Notes under the pieces: generated by a model
Seen by the model: only the letters and a program-made list of their open reading frames with translations
The model's database searches: none
What the model was told of the DNA's origin: nothing
In this document: piece by piece, positions 8,283 through 16,807 of the stretch
Layout of the letters: every line of letters starts with the position of its first letter
Numbering within the stretch: the first letter of the stretch is position 1
Assembly (NCBI RefSeq): GCF_024494595.1
Contig: NZ_JANHDI010000013.1
Location: forward strand, 1 to 64,000
Source of the DNA: Halobellus rarus
GTDB lineage: Archaea > Halobacteriota > Halobacteria > Halobacteriales > Haloferacaceae
DNA: 64,000 nucleotides
Direction of reading: 5' to 3'
Position numbers and translations under genes: made by a program

Positions 8283-8385
8283 ACGCGATGATCGGACACG
8301 GGCGCAAAAAGTGTTTCTTCGATGTCAGACGAGCGTCGGTCACCGCCGGTCGCCGACCGAGCGGTGAGTACGGCCGTCCGGCGAA

Positions 8386-8802
8386 CTAGTCGTCGCTCGG
8401 TGCCATCGAGACGGGGCTGCCGCCGGCATCAACGTCGCCGGTGAGCGTCGCGTACAGCATAATCAGCATCGAGACGATCAGCGCGATTCCCCACAGGAAG
8501 CCGGTCGGCATCAGGAACAGCAGGCCGAAGCCCTCACCGAGCCAGACGATACCGGGGATCCCCCACTGTCCGGCGATGAACAGAGCAGTGACCGCCGTCC
8601 GAAGCGTTCCGGTGACCCCGAGAGCGGGGACAGCGAATCCCATCACGATGGCGAGAATCGAGAGGACGCCCAGGTGGGCGTGTCCGCCGATCATCCACGG
8701 CGGGACCGGGTCCCCGCCGGCCACGATCGTGAACTGGTGCAACCCGACTGCCATCATCACGGCCAATCCGAGAAAGCCGGATGCTTTGAGTGCCTTCGTC
8801 AT
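8386..8802 (-). CDS. Small integral membrane protein
   Basis: This is a 138-residue protein with four predicted membrane segments (about residues 5-25, 36-58, 64-85 and 92-120) and a short polar tail. Histidines at the membrane boundary (GLHQFTIV and GGHAHLGVLS) resemble heme or metal positions of cytochrome-oxidase-like small membrane proteins, but I cannot assign a family. The ATG at 8802 is chosen because MTKALKASG starts the first membrane segment; a start six codons earlier is possible. It is isolated between purF-side genes and dnaK. Confidence 0.72.
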   Translation of the reverse strand: MTKALKASGFLGLAVMMAVGLHQFTIVAGGDPVPPWMIGGHAHLGVLSILAIVMGFAVPALGVTGTLRTAVTALFIAGQWGIPGIVWLGEGFGLLFLMPTGFLWGIALIVSMLIMLYATLTGDVDAGGSPVSMAPSDD

Positions 8803-8954
8803 ACGACAATCTGGATACACTAGTTGAATTACATAAATGTAACCCTATGCCGTCTATCGATTTCGGCAAAATGTGTGGCGATTCGTCCGACCGCCGGGCG
8901 GCACAACAATAGTTCTCGACAGGCGGTACAGCAGCAGTGAGGCGAACGCCTCGC

Positions 8955-10889
8955 TTACTGCTCGTCGTCGTCCTCGTCGTCCGTCTCGTCTACGTCCTCG
9001 AAGTCGGCGTCGACGTACTCGTCGCCGTCGGAGGCAGCGCCACCCATGTCTCCCATCCCGCCGGGACCGGCCGCGCCGCCGGGACCCGCGCCGCCCGGAC
9101 CGGCACCCGCGGCGCCTGCACCGCCCGCGCCGCCGGCGGCCTGCTGGGCCTCGTACATCTGCTTGCCGATCTCCTGCAGTTCCGTCGTGAGCGCTTCGGT
9201 GACGTCCTCGTAGTCCTCCTTCGTGGCGTCGTCGTCCTCGAGCGTCTCCTCGACGTCTTCGATCTTCGCCTCGATCGACTCGCGGAGCTCGTCGTCGACC
9301 TCCTCCTCGTTCTCTTCGAGGAGCGTCTCGGCGCGCTGGATCGTGCTCTCGGCCTCGTTGCGGGCCTCGATGCGCTCGCGGCGCTGTTTGTCCTCCTCGG
9401 CGTGCTCCTCGGCCTCCTCCTGCATCCGATCGATCTCCTCGTCGGAGAGGCCGGCACCGCCCTCGATCGTGATCGACTCGGCGTTGCCCGAGCCCTTGTC
9501 CTCGGCCTCGACGTTCACGATGCCGTTCTCGTCGATGTTGAACGAGACCTCGATCTGCGGCGTGCCGGCGGGGGCCGGCGGGATGCCGGTCAACTGGAAC
9601 TCGCCGAGGAGTTCGTTCTCTTCGGCGATCTCGCGTTCGCCCTGGAAGACCCGGACGTTCACGGACGTCTGGTTGTCCGCGGCGGTCGTGAAGATCTTCG
9701 ACTCCTCCGTCGGAATGGTCGTGTTCTTGTCGATGAGGCGCTCGAAGAGGCCGCCCTTGACCTCGATTCCGAGGCTCAGCGGCGTCACGTCGAGCAGGAC
9801 GATGTCGTCGACCTCGCCGCCGAGGACGCCGCCCTGGATGGCCGCGCCGAGCGCGACGGCCTCGTCGGGGTTGACGTTCTTCTTCGGTTCGGTCCCGAGC
9901 ATCTCCTCGACCTTCTCGTGGACCTGCGGCATCCGGGTGGAGCCGCCGACGAGGATGACCTCGTCGATGTCGCCCTTGTCGTAGCCGGCGTCGGAGAGCG
10001 CCTGCTCCGTCGGGCCGACGGTGCGCTGGATCAGATCCTCGGTGAGCGATTCGAACTTCGCCCGCGACAGCGTCTCCTCGAGGTGGACCGGGCCGGTGTC
10101 CGTCGCCGTGATGAACGGGAGGTTGATCGTCGTTTCTTTTCTACTACTGAGCTCGATCTTCGCCTCCTCGGCGGCGTCCTTCAGCCGCTGGAGCGCCTGC
10201 CGGTCCTCGCGGAGATCGATGTTGTGGTCGTTTTTGAACTGCTCGGCCAGCCAGTCGATGACGGCCTCGTCCCAGTCGTCGCCGCCGAGGTCGTTGTCCC
10301 CGTTCGTGGCGACGACCTCGTAGACGCCGCCGCCGAGATCCAGAACGCTCACGTCGAACGTCCCGCCGCCGAGGTCGTAGACGAGGATCGTCTGATCGGA
10401 GTCGTCGTCGAGGCCGTACGCCATCGACGCCGCGGTCGGCTCGTTGACGATGCGTTCGACCTCGAAGCCGGCGATCTCGCCGGCGTCCTTCGTCGCCTGT
10501 CGCTGGCGGTCGTTGAAGTACGCGGGGACGGTGATGACCGCCTTCTCGACCTCGTCGCCGAGGTACTCCTCGGCGTCGCGCTTGATCTTCTGGAGGATCA
10601 TCGCCGAGATCTGCTCGGGCGTGTACTCGTCGTCGTCGATTTCGACGGTGTAGTCCTCGTCCCCCATGTGCCGCTTGATCGAGCCGATCGTCTTGTCGGG
10701 GTTCTGGATCGCCTGGTTCTTCGCGGGCTTGCCCACGAGTCGCTCCTCGTCGTCGGTGAACGCCACTACGGAGGGCGTCGTTCGGTCGCCCTCGGAGTTC
10801 ACGATGATCTCCGGGTCGCCCCCTTCCATCACCGCGAACGCGCTGTTCGTGGTGCCGAGGTCGATACCGAGGATCTTGTTGCTGGCCAT
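8955..10889 (-). CDS. dnaK: Chaperone DnaK (Hsp70)
   Basis: This 644-residue Hsp70 has the ATPase domain starting [20 protein letters not shown], the phosphate-2 motif [19 protein letters not shown] and the adenosine motif [15 protein letters not shown] substrate-binding domain follows (about 380-500), with [14 protein letters not shown]. The helical lid leads into a long Gly/Ala/Pro-rich tail ending in Asp/Glu repeats, typical of haloarchaeal DnaK. The ATG at 10889 gives the family N-terminus; upstream in-frame codons are not conserved-looking. Neither grpE nor dnaJ is adjacent, although the three are often clustered. Confidence 0.98.
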   Translation of the reverse strand: MASNKILGIDLGTTNSAFAVMEGGDPEIIVNSEGDRTTPSVVAFTDDEERLVGKPAKNQAIQNPDKTIGSIKRHMGDEDYTVEIDDDEYTPEQISAMILQKIKRDAEEYLGDEVEKAVITVPAYFNDRQRQATKDAGEIAGFEVERIVNEPTAASMAYGLDDDSDQTILVYDLGGGTFDVSVLDLGGGVYEVVATNGDNDLGGDDWDEAVIDWLAEQFKNDHNIDLREDRQALQRLKDAAEEAKIELSSRKETTINLPFITATDTGPVHLEETLSRAKFESLTEDLIQRTVGPTEQALSDAGYDKGDIDEVILVGGSTRMPQVHEKVEEMLGTEPKKNVNPDEAVALGAAIQGGVLGGEVDDIVLLDVTPLSLGIEVKGGLFERLIDKNTTIPTEESKIFTTAADNQTSVNVRVFQGEREIAEENELLGEFQLTGIPPAPAGTPQIEVSFNIDENGIVNVEAEDKGSGNAESITIEGGAGLSDEEIDRMQEEAEEHAEEDKQRRERIEARNEAESTIQRAETLLEENEEEVDDELRESIEAKIEDVEETLEDDDATKEDYEDVTEALTTELQEIGKQMYEAQQAAGGAGGAGAAGAGPGGAGPGGAAGPGGMGDMGGAASDGDEYVDADFEDVDETDDEDDDEQ

Positions 10890-11058
10890 CTTGGCCTCAA
10901 CTACTGGTCTAAATCGGTTAAAGGTTACTAGACGTTGGCAGTCGCGGTCCAACACGGGGTCTCCGCTGTCTCGCGCTTTGCCCGTGTGAGAAGTTGTCAA
11001 GTAGTAGGATTTATATCGAAGCGCAGGTCAGCGACTCGGCGTCCGAATCGAGAGCGGG

Positions 11059-11132
11059 CAACGGGGTCCAACTGCGGGGCAGTGAGATCGACCTGCGAGA
11101 CAGTGGGATCGACCTGCGGGACGGTCAGATCG
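11059..11132. repeat. 21-bp tandem repeat at the end of the hydrolase gene
   Basis: About three and a half copies of a 21-bp unit run from 11059 to 11132. The copies at 11080-11100 and 11101-11121 differ at three positions, 11059-11079 is more diverged, and 11122-11132 is a partial copy that overlaps the stop of the hydrolase gene. Because 21 is a multiple of three, one minus-strand frame reads as a seven-residue repeat (T-V/A-P/S-Q-V/L-D), but that frame is not the hydrolase frame. It lies in the roughly 235-bp gap between the hydrolase stop and dnaK. Confidence 0.8.
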
Positions 11133-11826
11133 CGTCCGGTCCCGCCTCGAGGGCCGCGAGCACGTCGTCGAGGACGGTATCCCGGCCCGACGAGGCGAAG
11201 AACTCGTGACCGCCGTCGTAGGATCGCCGGTTCCGGGGCGGCGTCCGCTCCTCGATCTCCGCGGGGTCGACCACCCGGTCTTCGGGCGTGTAGAAGACGG
11301 CGTCGCCGTCGTCGAACGACCCGAGCCGCGACTGGGCGTCGCGGATCGCCGCGAGGAACGCGGGCGAGAGCCCGTCGGGGCCGGCGGCCGCCTCCGCGCT
11401 CGACTTCAGATCGCCGATCGCCTCGGCGTCGAGATCCGGAGCGTACAGCCGCCTCGCGGTCGGCAGTCGCTCGAACGCGGCGAGGACCGCCCGATCGACG
11501 GCCCCGTCCGTTCGGACGCCCCACCAGGGGCTGAGAAAGACGTTCCGCAGGGCGTGCCGTTCCGAGAGGTATTCGGCGACGAGGCCGCCGGTGCTGTGGC
11601 TCAGCGCGACGTCGATGTCGTGGTCGTTCAGATAGTCGTCCAGCGGCGCGACGTACTGCGCCTCGAAGTTCCAGCCGTTCGTCGGGAGGGTCACCGCGTG
11701 GACGCGGTAGCCGGCGTCGAGCAGTCGGGTCAGGAGCCACGCGACGTGTTCGTGTGTGGGCTTGTTGCCCCATCCGAGCACGACGAGGAGGTCCTCGCCG
11801 TCGGCACCTCGACGCGTGATCCGCAT
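11125..11826 (-). CDS. Alpha/beta-hydrolase fold protein
   Basis: This 233-residue protein has an alpha/beta-hydrolase pattern. There is a strand [12 protein letters not shown] at the oxyanion position and a nucleophile elbow S-H-S-T-G (the second Ser is the nucleophile) near residue 79. The putative acid is near [11 protein letters not shown], and the catalytic His is in [11 protein letters not shown] near the C-terminus. The substrate is unknown. The ATG at 11826 is the first Met; an upstream TTG would add 23 residues. Its stop lies within a 21-bp tandem repeat. Confidence 0.82.
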   Translation of the reverse strand: MRITRRGADGEDLLVVLGWGNKPTHEHVAWLLTRLLDAGYRVHAVTLPTNGWNFEAQYVAPLDDYLNDHDIDVALSHSTGGLVAEYLSERHALRNVFLSPWWGVRTDGAVDRAVLAAFERLPTARRLYAPDLDAEAIGDLKSSAEAAAGPDGLSPAFLAAIRDAQSRLGSFDDGDAVFYTPEDRVVDPAEIEERTPPRNRRSYDGGHEFFASSGRDTVLDDVLAALEAGPDAI

Positions 11827-12002
11827 CCGGGGCGTCTCGCGGAACCGGGTCGCAAGCGGGAGGTTCACGGTCGGAAGAGGGTTCTGAGCGAGCAAAAGTC
11901 CTCGGACGGCGTGACCGGCCGGCCGGTCGCAATCGCAGTTGCCCGGGACGGATCCGCTCCCGGCGAGCGAACGTTCAAACCATCGCCCGACAAAGGCGGG
12001 AT

Positions 12003-12995
12003 ATGGTCACGTTTCTCGCCGGGGGGACGGGGACTCCGAAGCTCCTCGACGGCGCGGACCGGGTGTTCGATCCAAGGGCGACGACCGTCGTCGCGAACAC
12101 CGGCGACGACGTCGAACTCGGCGGTCACCTCGTCTGTCCCGACGTCGACACGGTGCTCTTCCACGGGGGCGGCGTCCTCGACACTGAAACGTGGTGGGGA
12201 ATCGAAGGTGACACGACCGCGACGCACGAGGAACTTCACCACCTAGCCGACGCGGCCGGCCTCGATTCGGGCCCGCGGTACCTCCCCGAGGACGCCCAGA
12301 CCGCCGGCCGCGACATCGCGCGCTGGCGGCGGTTCTCCGGCGTCGCGGAGTTCATGGAGATCGGCGACCACGACCGCGCGGTCCACGTCACGCGGACCTC
12401 GCTGCTCGACGAGGGGCGCTCGCTGACCGAGGTCACCCGCGTCCTCGCCGGGGCGTTCGACCTCGAAATCGAGTTGCTGCCGATGAGCGACGACCCGGTG
12501 GCGACGATCGTTCACACCCCGGAGGGACCGATGCACTTCCAGGAGTACTGGGTCCACCGCCGCGCCGATCCCGAGGTTCTGGACGTCGAGTTCCGCGGGT
12601 CCGAGTCGGCGGAGCCGACGCCGGCGGTGCTCGACGCGCTCGACGCTCCCGTGGTCGTCGGCCCCTCGAACCCGGTCACGAGTCTCGGCCCGATGCTCGC
12701 GATGGACGCCTTCGCCGACGCGCTGGTGTCGACGCCGGTCGTCGCCGTCTCGCCGTTCGTCGAGAGCGAGGTGTTCTCCGGCCCCGCCGCGGAACTGATG
12801 GCGGGGGTCGGCCGCGACCCCTCGACCGCGGGCGTCGCGGACGCCTACCCCTTCGCGGACGCGTTCGTCCTCGACAGCGACGACGGGACGGACCTGGATC
12901 GGCCGGTCGTCCGAACGGATACGAAGATGGACGGACGGGACGACGCCGAGCGGGTCGCCCGCGCGGTCGAGCGCGCGCTGGAGGCGGTTGCGTGA
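12003..12995 (+). CDS. cofD: 2-phospho-L-lactate transferase (coenzyme F420 synthesis)
   Basis: This 330-residue CofD/FbiA-family enzyme attaches the phospholactyl (or related) group to the deazaflavin Fo. Motifs seen are the N-terminal [37 protein letters not shown] and [13 protein letters not shown]. Its length is normal. Haloarchaea are known to make F420. The stop codon is inside the first unit of a 24-bp tandem repeat, and the next gene (a Dus-like TIM barrel) follows on the same strand. The ATG at 12003 matches the family N-terminus. Confidence 0.96.
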   Translation: MVTFLAGGTGTPKLLDGADRVFDPRATTVVANTGDDVELGGHLVCPDVDTVLFHGGGVLDTETWWGIEGDTTATHEELHHLADAAGLDSGPRYLPEDAQTAGRDIARWRRFSGVAEFMEIGDHDRAVHVTRTSLLDEGRSLTEVTRVLAGAFDLEIELLPMSDDPVATIVHTPEGPMHFQEYWVHRRADPEVLDVEFRGSESAEPTPAVLDALDAPVVVGPSNPVTSLGPMLAMDAFADALVSTPVVAVSPFVESEVFSGPAAELMAGVGRDPSTAGVADAYPFADAFVLDSDDGTDLDRPVVRTDTKMDGRDDAERVARAVERALEAVA

Positions 12996-13056
12996 GACGC
13001 ACGCACTGTAGTTACGTGAGACGCACGCACTGTAGTTACGTGAGATGTACGCACTG
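12991..13056. repeat. 24-bp tandem repeat between cofD and the TIM-barrel gene
   Basis: Two identical 24-bp units (12991-13014 and 13015-13038) are followed by a diverged partial third copy (13039-13056). Each unit carries a TGA; the first is the cofD stop. The third copy contains an in-frame ATG (13045) where the first two have ACG. The array therefore fills the whole gap between the genes and looks like slippage-type duplication of the cofD end or next-gene leader. Confidence 0.85.
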
Positions 13057-13068
13057 GAGGGTCGATTG

Positions 13069-13827
13069 ATGTTCGAACCGCGGGTCGCGCTCGCGAGTCT
13101 CAGCGGCGAAGCGGACGCCGACTGGGCGCGAACTGGGAGCGACCACGCCGGCGCGGCGTTCCTCGGCGGCATCGCTCTCGACGAGGCGACCAGAGACGCC
13201 GTCCGCGCGCTCGTCGCCCGCGACCGCACGGAGTTCCTCCCCGACGGCCCGCTCGCGTTCGTCGAGCGCGAACTCGACGCGCTTTCGGACGCTCCGATCC
13301 GACCGGGCGTCAACGTCCGCAGCGCGACGCTCGACCCGATCTCGGAAGTCGCGGCTGTCTGCGCCGACCGCGAGGCGATCGTCGAGATCAACGCCCACTG
13401 CCGGCAGTCGGAGATGTGCGACGTCGGCTGCGGTGAGGCGCTTCTCCGCGACACCGACCGACTCCGCGACTACGTCGCTGCCGCGAGCGACGCCGGAGCC
13501 GACGTGAGCGCGAAAGTTCGCGCGGAGGTCCCGGGCGTCGATCTCGCTGCCACCGCTCGCGCGGTAGCATCCGCGGGTGCAGACGCGATCCACGTCGACG
13601 CGATGGACACGGAGTCCGTCGTCGCCGACGTCGCCGCGGCCGCCCCGTCGCTGTTCGTCGTCGCCAACAACGAGGTCAGGGGACGCGAGAGCGTCCGCGA
13701 GTACTTCGAATACGGCGCCGACGCCGTGAGCATCGGTCGTCCGAGCACCGACCCGCGAGTCCGACGCCGCGTTCGAGTGGCGACCGAGGAGTGGTTCGAC
13801 GAAGTCGAAACGGCGGTCGACGAGTAG
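13069..13827 (+). CDS. Dihydrouridine synthase-like FMN TIM-barrel protein
   Basis: This is a 252-residue protein with a TIM-barrel pattern related to tRNA-dihydrouridine synthases and dihydroorotate dehydrogenases. Seen are the start LASLSGEAD, a conserved EINAHCRQSEMCDVGCGEAL block at the position of the Dus catalytic Cys loop, AKVRAEV, and the FMN-phosphate loops GADAIHVDAMD and YGADAVSIGRPS. The block carries three cysteines (HC, MC, GC), richer than classical Dus. A strong Shine-Dalgarno GGAGG (13056-13060), eight bases from the ATG, decides the start at 13069 over the in-frame ATG at 13045 in the repeat. It follows cofD directly; the substrate is unproven. Confidence 0.75.
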   Translation: MFEPRVALASLSGEADADWARTGSDHAGAAFLGGIALDEATRDAVRALVARDRTEFLPDGPLAFVERELDALSDAPIRPGVNVRSATLDPISEVAAVCADREAIVEINAHCRQSEMCDVGCGEALLRDTDRLRDYVAAASDAGADVSAKVRAEVPGVDLAATARAVASAGADAIHVDAMDTESVVADVAAAAPSLFVVANNEVRGRESVREYFEYGADAVSIGRPSTDPRVRRRVRVATEEWFDEVETAVDE

Positions 13828-13957
13828 TCCCGCGGAGACGAAACGGTGATCGAGACCGACGGAACGGGTGACGCGGACGCGTGGGACGTCACCGCTCCCG
13901 CGCGGCCCGCGACGACGCATCGAAGACTCCTTGTTCTCCCTCTTCGAGAGGGAGAGT

Positions 13958-14563
13958 ATGAGTGCAGATCAGCGCGACGACGCCGCGGCGGCCGGCGGAG
14001 CCGACGCGAGCGACGACGCCGACGTCCACGAGAACGCCCTCCAGGACGTGATCGCTGTCGACCCCGACGATAACCGGACGGGACTGGCCAACCGACTCGA
14101 CGCCCACACCGGCGACGGCGTCCGACACCGCGCGTTCACGTGTCTGGTCTTCGACGACGAGGGGCGCATCCTGCTCGGGCAGCGCGCGCCGAACAAGCGC
14201 CTCTGGGACACCCACTGGGACGGTACGGTCGCCTCCCACCCCGTCGAGGGGCAGACGCAGACCGACGCGACGAAACAGCGTCTCAGGGAGGAACTGGGGA
14301 TCACTTCCGACCAGTACGACGACCTCCGGGTGACGGACAAGTTCGAGTACAAGCGCTACTACGAGAACGCCGGCCTGGAGTGGGAGGTCTGCTCGGTCCT
14401 GAAAGTGACCCTGGAGGACACCTCGCTCGATCCCGACGAGGAGGAGATCGCGGGACTGCTGTGGGCCGACTACGAGCACCTCCACGAGCACCCCGAGTGG
14501 TACCGTCAGCTCCGGCTGTGCCCGTGGTTCGAGATCGCGATGCGTCGCGACTTCGAGGACTGA
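13958..14563 (+). CDS. idi: Type 1 isopentenyl-diphosphate isomerase-like Nudix protein
   Basis: This 201-residue protein has the IDI-1 Nudix fold: GVRHRAFTCLVFDDEGRILL (metal His57), a WDTHWDGT segment, a SHP motif (metal His94), a Nudix-type helix RLREELGI, and LEWEVC carrying the glutamate metal ligands. The residue aligned with the catalytic Cys67 of E. coli IDI (SVCGHP) is Ala92 here (TVASHP). By homology it would isomerise IPP/DMAPP for archaeal lipids, but without the Cys the activity is doubtful. An acidic, Ala-rich N-terminal tail of about 30 residues is extra. The ATG at 13958 is preferred to a longer frame start. Confidence 0.87.
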   Translation: MSADQRDDAAAAGGADASDDADVHENALQDVIAVDPDDNRTGLANRLDAHTGDGVRHRAFTCLVFDDEGRILLGQRAPNKRLWDTHWDGTVASHPVEGQTQTDATKQRLREELGITSDQYDDLRVTDKFEYKRYYENAGLEWEVCSVLKVTLEDTSLDPDEEEIAGLLWADYEHLHEHPEWYRQLRLCPWFEIAMRRDFED

Positions 14564-14641
14564 TCCGCGGAGCGTCCTCCGCGGCGGCGCTGCCGCGACC
14601 GAGACGGAATCCCCTTTTACGCCCGCCGCCTCACACGAACT

Positions 14642-15355
14642 ATGACCGAAGACTCACCGGAGCCGGAGCTATACGACTCCCTCGACGGGCAGGTCGCGCT
14701 CGTCACCGGGGCCAACCGCGGGATCGGACGACAGATCGCCGAGAACCTCCACAGCCTCGGGGCGACGGTCTTCGCCGCCACGCGGTCGATCACCCACGAC
14801 GTCCCCGACGAGTGGGAGCACCTCCTCGTCGACGTGACCCAGGAGGGCGAGATCTCCGACGCGGCCGACGAGATCTTCCAGTCCGCTGGACGGCTCGATA
14901 TCGTCGTCAACAACGCGGGCGTCGGCGGGTCCGATACGGACATCGTCTCCGAGCCGGTCGAGACGATCGATCGCACGCTCGCGACGAACCTCCGCGGCCC
15001 GATGCTCGTCTGCAAGCACACGGTCCCGCTGCTGCTGCAGACCGACGGCGGCCGCGTCGTCAACCTCTCCTCGCGGATGGGCGCGCTCGGCGAGGCGCAG
15101 TCCGGCGGGTCGCCGGCTTACCGCGTCTCGAAGACCGGACTGAACGGTCTCACGGCGTACCTCCACGGCGAGTACGGCGACGAGGGGCTGCTCGCGAACT
15201 CCGTGTCGCCCGGGTGGGTCCGCACGGAGATGGGCGGCGAGAACGCCGACCGATCCGTCGAGGCGGGCGCGGAGACGCCGACGTGGCTCTGCCGGTTCCG
15301 CCCCGAATCGCCGGCCGGGCGGTTCTGGCAGGACCGCGAGCCCATCGAGTGGTGA
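14642..15355 (+). CDS. Short-chain dehydrogenase/reductase
   Basis: This 237-residue classical SDR has the NAD(P)-binding motif VTGANRGIG, the NNAGVGG motif, the catalytic Ser in VNLSSRMG and the Y-x-x-x-K pair in YRVSKTG. The PG motif SVSPGWVRTEMGG follows. The basic residue in ANRGIG and ATRS after strand 2 favour NADP(H). The substrate cannot be inferred. It sits alone between idi and a small membrane protein gene on the same strand. Confidence 0.93.
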   Translation: MTEDSPEPELYDSLDGQVALVTGANRGIGRQIAENLHSLGATVFAATRSITHDVPDEWEHLLVDVTQEGEISDAADEIFQSAGRLDIVVNNAGVGGSDTDIVSEPVETIDRTLATNLRGPMLVCKHTVPLLLQTDGGRVVNLSSRMGALGEAQSGGSPAYRVSKTGLNGLTAYLHGEYGDEGLLANSVSPGWVRTEMGGENADRSVEAGAETPTWLCRFRPESPAGRFWQDREPIEW

Positions 15356-15423
15356 GGCGGGCAGACTACGGTTCCCGGCGTCGATGGGACAGTTCTTTGC
15401 TTCCGGACCGCGTCGAGTCGCGT

Positions 15424-15666
15424 ATGTCAGAGGACGCGACTCTCCGCGAGATACCCGGGGCGATCGCAGATTACGTGTCCGGCGTCGCCGACGTCGTGGC
15501 TCGCGGCGCGGTGGTCGTCGCCGTCCCAGTGCTACTGCTCGGTCTCCTGGCGTTTCTCGTCGTCGGCGGCGGCGTCGCGCTCGTCGTTCTCGCTGTCGTC
15601 GCACCCGCTATCGCCGCCGCTATCGCGCTCGAACTCCCGTCTCGACTCCGCGACCGGTTCGCGTAG
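15424..15666 (+). CDS. Small two-helix membrane protein
   Basis: This 80-residue protein has a short acidic/amphipathic N-terminus (MSEDATLREIPGAIADYV). A long hydrophobic stretch follows (about 27-70, Val/Leu/Ala/Gly-rich), enough for two membrane helices, and a basic end RLRDRFA. No family is recognised. It uses the ATG at 15424, about 70 bp after the SDR gene, and ends about 90 bp before tRNA-Leu(CAA). Confidence 0.65.
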   Translation: MSEDATLREIPGAIADYVSGVADVVARGAVVVAVPVLLLGLLAFLVVGGGVALVVLAVVAPAIAAAIALELPSRLRDRFA

Positions 15667-15757
15667 GGGGAACCCGCAGGCATCCGGATCTGGATCGTCC
15701 GCCGGGACGGCGAAGAATCGGAGGGTTAAACCTCCACGAAATCGAACACCGGACCGC

Positions 15758-15841
15758 GCGAGGGTGGCTGAGTTTGGAAAAGGCGGCGGACTCAAGATCC
15801 GCTCTCGTAGGAGTCCGTGGGTTCAAATCCCTCCCCTCGCA
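15758..15841 (+). tRNA. tRNA-Leu (anticodon CAA)
   Basis: This class II tRNA starts with the acceptor GCGAGGG and ends CCCTCGC plus discriminator A. The anticodon stem GCGGA/TCCGC holds the loop CTCAAGA, anticodon CAA (reads UUG). The long variable arm is CTCGTAGGAGTCC-like and the T loop is TTCAAAT. The T stem (GTGGG/CCCTC) carries one U-U mismatch by my fold. No intron. A degenerate copy of its 3' end appears about 100 bp downstream, so this tRNA probably served as an integration site. Confidence 0.95.
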
Positions 15842-15944
15842 CTAAATTGCGCGAGCGACAGCGAGCGCTATTTGCCGTACAGAGGGATTAGAATCAGGGA
15901 GCGGTTCCGCTGCGACCGTGGTTCAATATCCCTCCCCTCGCACT
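15815..15944 (+). repeat. tRNA-Leu 3'-end direct repeat (candidate att sites)
   Basis: The 3' end of tRNA-Leu(CAA), from the T arm to three bases past its end (15815-15843), recurs at 15917-15944 with one base lost and one gained. The shared core TCCCTCCCCTCGCACT is identical. The second copy has no tRNA body in front of it. Direct repeats of a tRNA 3' end are the usual mark left by tyrosine-recombinase integration; no integrase is found here, so this would be a remnant. Confidence 0.7.
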
Positions 15945-16042
15945 GATTTCGTCTCCAGATCCATCACATTCGCCGTGAATAAGCTGTCGGCACTCTGGTC
16001 CAATTACGAATAGTTATCCCTGTCCGGAGAGAATATTCGGGA

Positions 16043-16270
16043 ATGACGCCCTCTACGTCCAGTTCAGACCGACAGCCCCCCGACAAGATGACGCTCTATT
16101 GCCCCGACTGCGGTCACGAGAGTCGCATTGACGGAGACTGGCTCGTCCACGTACTCGCCGATTCCCTTATTTACGAATGCACGACGTGTGGTGCGGTGAT
16201 TGATTCTCGTCAGGATCAAGAAGAATTGACCGAAAAGAGTGGTGGATCGCTTCAGTTCGCCGAGAACTGA
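16043..16270 (+). CDS. Small zinc-ribbon protein
   Basis: This is a 75-residue protein with CPDCGHES and CTTCG knuckles separated by about 27 residues (HVLADSLIYE between), a likely four-Cys zinc ribbon of the kind common in haloarchaeal accessory regions. A Ser/Thr-rich N-terminus precedes it. Base composition is clearly more AT-rich than neighbouring genes, fitting acquisition. It lies in the islet after tRNA-Leu(CAA). Function unknown; it could bind nucleic acid or protein. Confidence 0.72.
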   Translation: MTPSTSSSDRQPPDKMTLYCPDCGHESRIDGDWLVHVLADSLIYECTTCGAVIDSRQDQEELTEKSGGSLQFAEN

Positions 16271-16418
16271 TTCATACGCAGACCGCCCAGTATTTCACGC
16301 TGTTCGCTGGTGTCCGGACATCGCTTCAGCCCCTGAATTATCGCTCTGTTGAATCGGTTGACCAGTTCCCTGTACTTGCGAACTGACCGCTAACAGAGGT
16401 TTGTACGTGGTAATCCTG

Positions 16419-16646
16419 TTATTCAGAGGCTTTCATCGCCAATCCAACGGAACGATACGCCCGATACAGGCGAATGATCCAGACCCACGCGATGACAGAC
16501 AGGACCAAGAGAACCGTTATTTGGCCAATTGACTCCGTGACCGTGTTCGTTAGTAATTGAACGGTGAGGATAGCTGGATAGAGAGCGAAAAACAGAGCGA
16601 GAACCAATCCGATCCCTTTCAGATACGTGAACAGATTTTGTTCCAC
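16419..16646 (-). CDS. Small membrane protein in the AT-rich islet
   Basis: This is a protein of about 75 residues with two strong membrane helices (LGLVLALFFALYPAILTV-like, and ITVLLVLSVIAWVWII) followed by a basic LYRAYRSVG end. The same frame stays open far upstream, but that part overlaps sdhA antisense and is not this gene. I place the start at a GTG (16646); a TTG at 16673 is also possible, so the N-terminus is uncertain. Codon use is AT-richer than in flanking genes. No family recognised. Confidence 0.5.
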   Translation of the reverse strand: MEQNLFTYLKGIGLVLALFFALYPAILTVQLLTNTVTESIGQITVLLVLSVIAWVWIIRLYRAYRSVGLAMKASE

Positions 16647-16807
16647 GTTTCTGGATAGCTCAAGATCGACCAAATATCTTCGGTGGGACCGACATACCCC
16701 GGATCGAACGGCTGGAACGCTACAAACAGCAACAGCTACGGATTCCGACACGGGCCTAAAACAGGAGATCCGAGCGATCGGGACTCGAGAGAGATCCGGA
16801 TCCGACC

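Noticed and set aside
8937-10931. 664-codon plus-strand frame opposite dnaK
   Set aside because: It is an exact antisense shadow of a well conserved gene. High third-position GC keeps opposite frames open in this genome.
10997-11932. 311-codon minus-strand protein with heptapeptide repeats (T-V-P-Q-V-D-P type)
   Set aside because: The repeat is a 21-bp DNA repeat read in a different frame from the real hydrolase gene; the rest is Arg-rich shadow.
15917-15944. Second tRNA-Leu gene
   Set aside because: Only the T-arm/acceptor 3' part is present with an indel; there is no D arm or anticodon arm in front of it.
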